Positions 58,664 to 64,000 of a DNA stretch of 64,000 bases are shown here, piece after piece. Numbering within the stretch: position 1 is the stretch's first letter; every line of letters begins with the position of its first letter. Made by a program: the position numbers and the translations under genes. The notes beneath the pieces are model-generated. The model searched no databases. It was not told where the DNA came from and was given only the letters and a program-made list of their open reading frames with translations. Source of the DNA: MRBY01 sp943371005 (GTDB lineage Bacteria; Cyanobacteriota; Cyanobacteriia; Cyanobacteriales; MRBY01); assembly GCA_943371005.1 (NCBI GenBank), contig CALRTB020000006.1, forward strand, positions 62,001 through 126,000, given 5' to 3'.

Positions 58664-60247
58664 TCAATCCAGCTGATTTCCCTGAGCCAAGGCAACCGCT
58701 GCCAAAGCATTGACGCGACCATAACCAAACCATTGGGAATGGCCCTGGACGTCGTAGGTGCCCAGAGTTAACTGCAGTTGGCGATCGCCGCTTAAATCGA
58801 CAATTTTTTCTGCTGTGGTTTGTAAAAGATCTCGCACGGCCCACCCCGTCAGCTTCGGATTCACTGACCAGACCAACGCCGCGACTCCCGCCACCAAAGC
58901 AGCGGCTTCCAAGGTACTACCCTGCTGATTTAACGCCTCAACCAGATCCACTTCTGACCCAAAATCATCAGTAATCTCTGGTGGTACCGTGACCATGCCT
59001 TGTTCTGGCAGCCAGAGGGTTGGTGTGCCTGGATTTGTTGGCCCGCAAAGGCTAACTGCTTCTCCCCAACTGCTATAGCTCGCCTTTTTATTTGTCCCAG
59101 TACAAGCACTAACTGTCATCACTGCTGGATGATTGCCCTTCCCATCGAGCCAAGCAGTCGGCCCCTGAAACAGTTGGTTCGGCCAGTGACGTTCATAAAT
59201 GATTCCGGCTAAGGGTCGATTGGCATCCCCGGCCCCAGTGACTAAAAGACAACCTTGACCCCGATTTCCCTGGGTAGCGGCCCGCTGTAGGGCTAAACTT
59301 TGCCGCAGGGACAGGGGCGTATTAATCGCCGCCAGTTGCCAAGCCAAGAGAATCACGGCTGACCCCTGGGCGATCGCCGCGTCCAGGACTTTTTCGAGGA
59401 GTTCGTCATCTAAATACTGAGGCAGTTGCAGGAGCAGCAGGGTGCATTCTGGGGCGACATCAATGGCCAACTGGGCGATGGTATTTCCCCAGGTTGTTGG
59501 TCGAATTTCTGGCAGGGCGCCATAGGGAGTTGCCGTTGTTGCAGCGGTTGGCTCGGCAGAATTTTCTAAATCCAGGTCGGGGGCTAGCAGCGCAATGGTC
59601 GTCTGGCGATCGCCTTTGGTCATTCGCCAAGCTTGGGGGGCTTGAATGGCGTCTAGGTACCAGTGGCGGCCTTGGGGATTTGTCTCAAAGGGCATTTCCC
59701 GTACCGCGAGGGGAAGCAGGACATTTGGTTCGGCGAGGGTAATCGCTGGATCCTGTTGTAGATCCTGGGTGAGCTGGAGGGGATTGTGGTCGGTGGGCGC
59801 CGTTAGTTCATAAACAAACGTTTGATCGGCGCCCAGGAGCGGACGAATTTGTTTGAGGTGGTGGCGATCGCCAAGGGCTTTTTGGGCTGCCGGGGAAATA
59901 TCCGGAGCAAATTGGAGGGTGATTTGCTGGGTGAGATAAACAAACCCTTCTACCGAATCTGCCAACTGATAAACCGGGTAAGCAAAAAGAATGTCGGGAT
60001 GTTGGCGCGCGGCCCGGAGGGAGGTGGCAAAATCTTCCGGCGGTACCAGAATTTCCTCGAATAACGTATTGGGCTGGCCCGATGGTAAGGGACGATACAT
60101 TAATCCTGGAACAATATCGAGAAGATCCACATCAGAACTGCGAAATGCCACCAGGAGACGATCCTCTAACTGATGAAGTAAAAGTTCCGTATGTCCCCGT
60201 TGTAAAATAAGACCTTGTTGCTGTGGTGTCCCCCCTGGGCTTGCCAT
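58664..60247 (-). CDS. Subtilisin-fold (S8) protein lacking all catalytic residues
   Basis: The 527-residue protein has an N-terminal prodomain-like region (1-200) and an S8 subtilase fold (about 215-520). Fold landmarks match: TTIALLAPDLDLENS in the Asp region, WGNTIAQLAIDVAPECTLLL in the His region, CLLVTGAGDAN in the oxyanion region, SYSSWGEAVSLCGP, and GSTLEAAALVAGVAALVWSV in the Ser region. But the Asp is Ala222, His is Trp253, oxyanion Asn is Asp341, and the Ser position is Thr445 (GST for GTS). It should be inactive as a protease, perhaps a binding protein. No signal peptide is seen. It lies just past the tRNA-Thr islet. Confidence 0.88.
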   Translation of the reverse strand: MASPGGTPQQQGLILQRGHTELLLHQLEDRLLVAFRSSDVDLLDIVPGLMYRPLPSGQPNTLFEEILVPPEDFATSLRAARQHPDILFAYPVYQLADSVEGFVYLTQQITLQFAPDISPAAQKALGDRHHLKQIRPLLGADQTFVYELTAPTDHNPLQLTQDLQQDPAITLAEPNVLLPLAVREMPFETNPQGRHWYLDAIQAPQAWRMTKGDRQTTIALLAPDLDLENSAEPTAATTATPYGALPEIRPTTWGNTIAQLAIDVAPECTLLLLQLPQYLDDELLEKVLDAAIAQGSAVILLAWQLAAINTPLSLRQSLALQRAATQGNRGQGCLLVTGAGDANRPLAGIIYERHWPNQLFQGPTAWLDGKGNHPAVMTVSACTGTNKKASYSSWGEAVSLCGPTNPGTPTLWLPEQGMVTVPPEITDDFGSEVDLVEALNQQGSTLEAAALVAGVAALVWSVNPKLTGWAVRDLLQTTAEKIVDLSGDRQLQLTLGTYDVQGHSQWFGYGRVNALAAVALAQGNQLD

Positions 60248-60342
60248 AGGCCTAAACTCTCCTTGTCTGTTCCCATTGTGGGATCAAGATATACAACATA
60301 ATCAATACTGTTACTGTGTCAAAACAAGACTTGACGAACATT

Positions 60343-60879
60343 ATGAATTTTATCGACCGTTTGATTCCACTCGCTAGTTTGGCAATGGGGTGTTCCTTGG
60401 CCATTATGCCCTCCGTTTCGGCGCAGCCTGAGGCTGTCCAAGGGAGTAGCAGCGAACTCCGTCCCCTCCAGAGCAGCATCCTCAGTATGTCCGGGGCTTC
60501 TCAGGTGATGGATGAGGCGATCGCCGCCATTTCTGCCAAAGATTACGAAGTGGCCGTCGCCAAGCTCCAGGAGGCACGCCAAGTTTATAATCAGCTTTCT
60601 AATTTTCACCTAGACCTGGCCAACAGTTTCCAAGGTTTAGACAATGCTGTTTATGATGCAGAACGTCGTTCGGCGATCGCCGCTGGGGAAATGCGCGACA
60701 CCGCAACCTACCGTTTGGCCCTCGTCCACCGTGTCCAGGAAAAACCGGAATTGGCTGTGCCCCTCCTCATCCAAGTGATTCGTTCCCAAAGTCCCGCCAG
60801 TGACCTCGGCGAAAAAGCTTACCAACAATTGCTAGAAATTGGCTTCGTCAGTAGCGAATTTACCCGGCCCCGCTTTTAA
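60343..60879 (+). CDS. Secreted helical-repeat protein
   Basis: From ATG 60343 the protein has 178 residues and starts with a signal peptide (MNFIDRLIPLASLAMGCSLA, cleavage near VSAQ). The mature part is alpha-helical with two TPR-like helix pairs (AIAAISAKDYEVAVAKLQEA, ATYRLALVHRVQEKPELAVP). The frame also allows a GTG at 60316, which would hide the signal. Function unknown; it is divergent from the pseudo-subtilase with about 95 bases between. Confidence 0.8.
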   Translation: MNFIDRLIPLASLAMGCSLAIMPSVSAQPEAVQGSSSELRPLQSSILSMSGASQVMDEAIAAISAKDYEVAVAKLQEARQVYNQLSNFHLDLANSFQGLDNAVYDAERRSAIAAGEMRDTATYRLALVHRVQEKPELAVPLLIQVIRSQSPASDLGEKAYQQLLEIGFVSSEFTRPRF

Positions 60880-60995
60880 GCACGCGGGAGCTTCTCAAAG
60901 AATGGATCGCCGCTGGACTGTTTAACCCCATCGGTGGCGATCGCCTTGGGATTAACTGTCCACAGCAGTTCCGGTGTAGTCACTCTTTTTGTGTC

Positions 60996-61190
60996 TTAGG
61001 CGCCAATTACGGCGATATAACCTGCTTCGATGCCCTGTAACAACTGGTCTAACGATTGATAGAGAGCATCACTCATGGGGGTTTGCCATAGCCATTGATT
61101 GATCACCTTTGCATCTTGCATGGTTAAAGTACCTGAGGAAAATACGTGATCAATTGTTTCTAATAAAGGATTCATTTGCTGACGTTCCAT
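60996..61190 (-). CDS. Small conserved-type protein, unknown
   Basis: A 64-residue protein from ATG 61190 (MERQQMNPLLETIDHVFSSG), ending YIAVIGA. It is mostly helical with no signal or span. The frame extends to 61262 with a basic stretch that seems unlikely; ATG 61175 is another option. The sequence recalls short cyanobacterial hypothetical proteins, but I cannot name a family. Confidence 0.6.
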   Translation of the reverse strand: MERQQMNPLLETIDHVFSSGTLTMQDAKVINQWLWQTPMSDALYQSLDQLLQGIEAGYIAVIGA

Positions 61191-61400
61191 GCTTCTTGCT
61201 TTAACTTTGCCACCCGATTTCTTCCGGAAACAAGGCCGCAATTTTCTTAGATGTAAGCTCAATTCAGTTTGTCAATAAGCTTGAATACTAAAGAGGATTA
61301 TCGAAGATGGCCTGGAGAAATAACGTGATCCCCCCTTAAATTCTCTACATTTCTCATCGGATCTTTACTTTTCTTAAATGTTTTTGTTACCGATCGTATT

Positions 61401-61661
61401 GTGAAGCAAATTATTTTTTACACGAAACCCGGTTGTCACCTCTGTGAGGGCCTCGCCGAAAAGTTGGCCCAGGTGACCCAAGTAGAATTCCAGCTCGAAA
61501 TGCGCGACATTACGACAAATCCCCAGTGGTTTACACGCTACCAGTACGAAATTCCGGTTTTGTGTGTACTTGAAAATGGCCAAGAAAAAGAGTTGCCCCG
61601 TTTTCCGCCCCGCATGGCCGTGGCTAAACTCGAGGAAAAATTAGCCGGATATCTCGCCTAG
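61401..61661 (+). CDS. Glutaredoxin family protein
   Basis: The 86-residue protein starts at GTG 61401 (MKQIIFYTKPGCHLCEGLAE). It has the thioredoxin fold with the redox motif CHLC at residues 12-15 and the cis-proline segment YEIPVLCVLENG. It resembles small glutaredoxin-like DUF836 proteins. It would reduce disulfides or mixed glutathione disulfides; the substrate is unknown. mutS follows 103 bases later. Confidence 0.9.
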   Translation: MKQIIFYTKPGCHLCEGLAEKLAQVTQVEFQLEMRDITTNPQWFTRYQYEIPVLCVLENGQEKELPRFPPRMAVAKLEEKLAGYLA

Positions 61662-61764
61662 AATTTGTTGCCTAAGTTTTTGGGGTCATCTCCCAGGAGA
61701 CCACTAAGGAAAAAGGCGATCGCCGCTAAGATAGAATACTTGTCCGTGACTGAAGCCAAGTTTC

Positions 61765-64000
61765 ATGCCTGCTGCCAACCGTAACCCCATCGCCGAAGAG
61801 ATTCCCAACGCAGATTATCGCCAGCTCAATCGGGAACTTCTCACACCGATGATGCAGCACTATGCAGATCTTAAGGATAAGTACCCCAACAATATTTTGC
61901 TCTACCGGGTTGGGGACTTTTTCGAGTGCTTTTTTATGGATGCGATCACCGTTTCTCGCGAATTAGAGTTGGTCTGCACCAGTAAAGAATCCGGCAAAGG
62001 CATTGGCCGCGTGCCGATGACAGGGGTGCCCCACCATGCCCTCGAACGTTATAGTACCCAGCTTTTAGAAAAAGGCTATGGGGTGGTGATCTGTGACCAA
62101 GTAGAAGACGCCGCCACCGCCCACGCGGAAAAACGAATGGTGCGGCGGGAAGTGCAAAAGGTTCTCACCCCCGGCACCCTCACCGATGACGGGATGTTGC
62201 GGGCGCGGCAAAATAATTACCTTGCAGCGGTGGTGATCGCGGGCAACCATTGGGGTTTGGCCTATGCTGATATCTCCACCGGGGAATTTTGTACGACCCA
62301 GGCCCAGGATTTAGCGGCCTTGAACCTGGAACTCCTGCGTTTGCAACCCTCGGAAGTGCTCTATCCCACCGATGCGCCGGATTTAAACCGCTTGATGCGG
62401 CCAGGCGATCGCCAAAAATTATTACAAAACCACCTGCCCGATTGCCTACCATCGGAGTTCTGCTATGCATTGCGATCGCCCAGGGAATTTGACCTCAACG
62501 AGGCGAAGCCCAAGCTCTTGATGACCTTCCAATGGCGTTCCTTGGAGGGGGTCGGTTGCGAACATTTACCCTTGGCAGTGCGGGCGGCGGGGGGACTCTT
62601 GGCCTACGTCGAGGAAACCCAGCAGGCCTACAAAGTCCCCTTTGAAAGCCTAAAAACCTACAGCATCGACGCCTTTTTACAACTGGATCACCAGACGAGG
62701 CGAAACCTGGAAATTACCCAAACGGTGCGGGATGGCAGCTTTTACGGTTCCCTGCTCTGGGCGCTGGATGTGACCTGTACGAATATGGGAGGCCGCGCCC
62801 TGCGTCGTTGGTTACTGCAACCTTTACTCGATCCTAAGGCGATCGCCAAGCGGTTAGATTCCGTGGCGGAACTCGTAGAAAATACAAACCTCCGCCAAGA
62901 TATCCGGCAATTGCTGAAGCAAATCTACGATTTAGAGCGCATTGCTGGGAGGATTGGCTCCGGTAGTGCTAATGCCCGGGATTTATACGCTTTAGCGGAA
63001 TCCTTAACGAAATTAACTTACCTCGCAGAAATGGCCGCCGAGGGGCGATCGCCTTACCTCCAGGCCGTAAAAGAATTTCCGCTGGAATTGGAAGACCTGG
63101 GACAGTACGTTTTGAAATATCTGGTGGATTCACCGCCGATCCATATAAAGGAGGGAGGCTTAATCCGGGATGGGGTTGATGAAAACCTCGATTTTCTGCG
63201 GCGCTCCCAGGTAGAAGACCGGGAGTGGTTGGCGAATTTAGAAGTTACTGAACGGGAACGAACCGGGGTCAGTAAGCTCAAGGTGGGTTATAACAAGACC
63301 TTCGGTTACTACATTAGTTTGCCTCGCTCCCAGGCGGACAAAGCCCCCGATGAATACCTGCGCAAACAAACCCTCGCCAACGAAGAACGCTACATCACGC
63401 CGGAGCTCAAGGAACGAGAAAGCCGCATCCTCACCGCCAAGGACGACATTTGCAGCCTGGAATACGAAATTTTCACCACCCTCCGCGCCAAGGTGGCCGA
63501 ACATACCGACCAAATTCGTACCACTGCCAAGGCGATCGCCGCCCTTGATGTCCTAACGAGCTTCGCGGAAACTGCTGTCTACCAAGGCTATTGTCGTCCC
63601 GAAATTACCACCGAGAAAACCCTGGAAATCGATGCCGGTCGCCATCCCGTTGTGGAAAAATCCCTGGGGATGGGTCTGTTTGTGCCCAATTCCACCTACC
63701 TTGGTCGCACCCAAAATTCCTATCCCGATTTAATTATCCTTACTGGCCCCAACGCCAGCGGCAAAAGTTGTTACCTGCGACAAACGGGTCTTATTCAACT
63801 GATGGCCCAGGTCGGCAGCTTTGTCCCCGCCCAAACTGCCGTGATTCCCATTTGCGATCGCATTTTTACCCGGGTCGGCGCTGTCGATGATCTGGCTACA
63901 GGTCAATCGACTTTTATGGTGGAAATGAATGAAACCGCCAATATCTTGAACCATGCCACTGAAAAATCCCTCGTTTTAATCGACGAAATTGGCCGGGGAA
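61765..64000 (+). CDS. mutS: DNA mismatch repair protein MutS (C-terminus beyond window)
   Basis: The window holds the first 745 codons. Domains in order: mismatch-binding domain I with the FxE motif (VGDFFECFFMDA, near residue 55; normal form YRVGDFFE), connector, lever and clamp (residues 260-580), and the ATPase start with Walker A ILTGPNASGKSCYLRQTG near residue 660 and Walker B SLVLIDEIGRG at the edge. MutS finds mismatches and recruits repair. The reading starts MPAANRNPIAEEIPNADYRQ at ATG 61765. The end is cut by the window edge, not by mutation. Confidence 0.96.
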   Translation, partial: MPAANRNPIAEEIPNADYRQLNRELLTPMMQHYADLKDKYPNNILLYRVGDFFECFFMDAITVSRELELVCTSKESGKGIGRVPMTGVPHHALERYSTQLLEKGYGVVICDQVEDAATAHAEKRMVRREVQKVLTPGTLTDDGMLRARQNNYLAAVVIAGNHWGLAYADISTGEFCTTQAQDLAALNLELLRLQPSEVLYPTDAPDLNRLMRPGDRQKLLQNHLPDCLPSEFCYALRSPREFDLNEAKPKLLMTFQWRSLEGVGCEHLPLAVRAAGGLLAYVEETQQAYKVPFESLKTYSIDAFLQLDHQTRRNLEITQTVRDGSFYGSLLWALDVTCTNMGGRALRRWLLQPLLDPKAIAKRLDSVAELVENTNLRQDIRQLLKQIYDLERIAGRIGSGSANARDLYALAESLTKLTYLAEMAAEGRSPYLQAVKEFPLELEDLGQYVLKYLVDSPPIHIKEGGLIRDGVDENLDFLRRSQVEDREWLANLEVTERERTGVSKLKVGYNKTFGYYISLPRSQADKAPDEYLRKQTLANEERYITPELKERESRILTAKDDICSLEYEIFTTLRAKVAEHTDQIRTTAKAIAALDVLTSFAETAVYQGYCRPEITTEKTLEIDAGRHPVVEKSLGMGLFVPNSTYLGRTQNSYPDLIILTGPNASGKSCYLRQTGLIQLMAQVGSFVPAQTAVIPICDRIFTRVGAVDDLATGQSTFMVEMNETANILNHATEKSLVLIDEIGRG

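Noticed and set aside
60880..60995. Possible gene remnant after the helical-repeat protein
   Set aside because: A short frame translates to a plausible-looking fragment but has no start and no match I recognise.

Overview
The window is a gene-dense piece of a cyanobacterial chromosome. It carries the photosystem II cytochrome b559 operon (psbE-F-L-J) with rubA and ycf48, a light-dependent protochlorophyllide reductase, a high-light-inducible protein, a Psb34-like protein, a complete bidirectional [NiFe] hydrogenase (Hox) system, and very many copies of the cyanobacterial HIP1 octamer (GCGATCGC). Gene content and style fit a unicellular marine-type strain close to Picosynechococcus/Synechococcus PCC 7002. 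That assignment is inference; no species-level search was possible.

Layout. 1-10.4 kb: the start of an ABC ATPase, a double-domain SagB/nitroreductase-like enzyme, a secreted protein with three long repeats, uvrC, avtA, a DUF1400 hydrolase, then psbJ/L/F/E, ycf48 and rubA. 10.6-22.8 kb: housekeeping genes (Na+/H+ antiporter, IscA-type Fe-S protein, M48 peptidase running into tRNA-Leu, PmbA/TldE, gnd, radC, a DUF192 lipoprotein, a degenerate response regulator, nadK, ycf39, msrA). 22.9-26.0 kb: a 1016-residue CyRepA1-type plasmid replication protein in a chromosomal setting. 26.2-32.4 kb: a C-terminal processing protease, a Ca2+/H+ exchanger, a NERD nuclease-like protein, por, dtd and two small envelope-type proteins.

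32.4-45.5 kb is the hydrogenase island. Read on the minus strand it is hypE, then hoxE-F-U-Y, a CBS-domain gene, hoxH, hoxW, a Uma2 gene, hypA, hypB, hypF, hypC and hypD. HoxEFU form the NAD(P)H diaphorase, HoxYH the [NiFe] core, HoxW the maturation protease, and HypA-F build and insert the Ni-Fe(CN)2CO centre. The Uma2 gene is an insertion between hoxW and hypA. It is bracketed by a 45-bp direct repeat (44/45 identical) that re-creates the overlapping hoxW stop and hypA start, so both flanking genes stay intact. The urease catalytic subunit gene ureC, for another nickel enzyme, is divergent from hypE.

45.7-64 kb: ureC, a second Uma2 gene, a PIN-PhoH protein, two tandem paralogous Ig-like/beta-propeller proteins, prfB with its programmed +1 frameshift, a PRC-barrel protein, hli, Psb34-like, and a glycosyltransferase-TPR protein. 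Next comes tRNA-Thr with a 719-bp islet bounded by a perfect 44-bp duplication of the tRNA 3' half, then a subtilisin-fold protein that has lost all its catalytic residues, a glutaredoxin, and mutS running off the window.

The least ordinary signals are the Uma2 cassette in the hox/hyp operon, the tRNA-Thr islet, the chromosomal CyRepA1 protein, the pseudo-subtilase, the triple-repeat secreted protein and the tandem Ig/propeller pair. No CRISPR array and no complete insertion sequence was seen.
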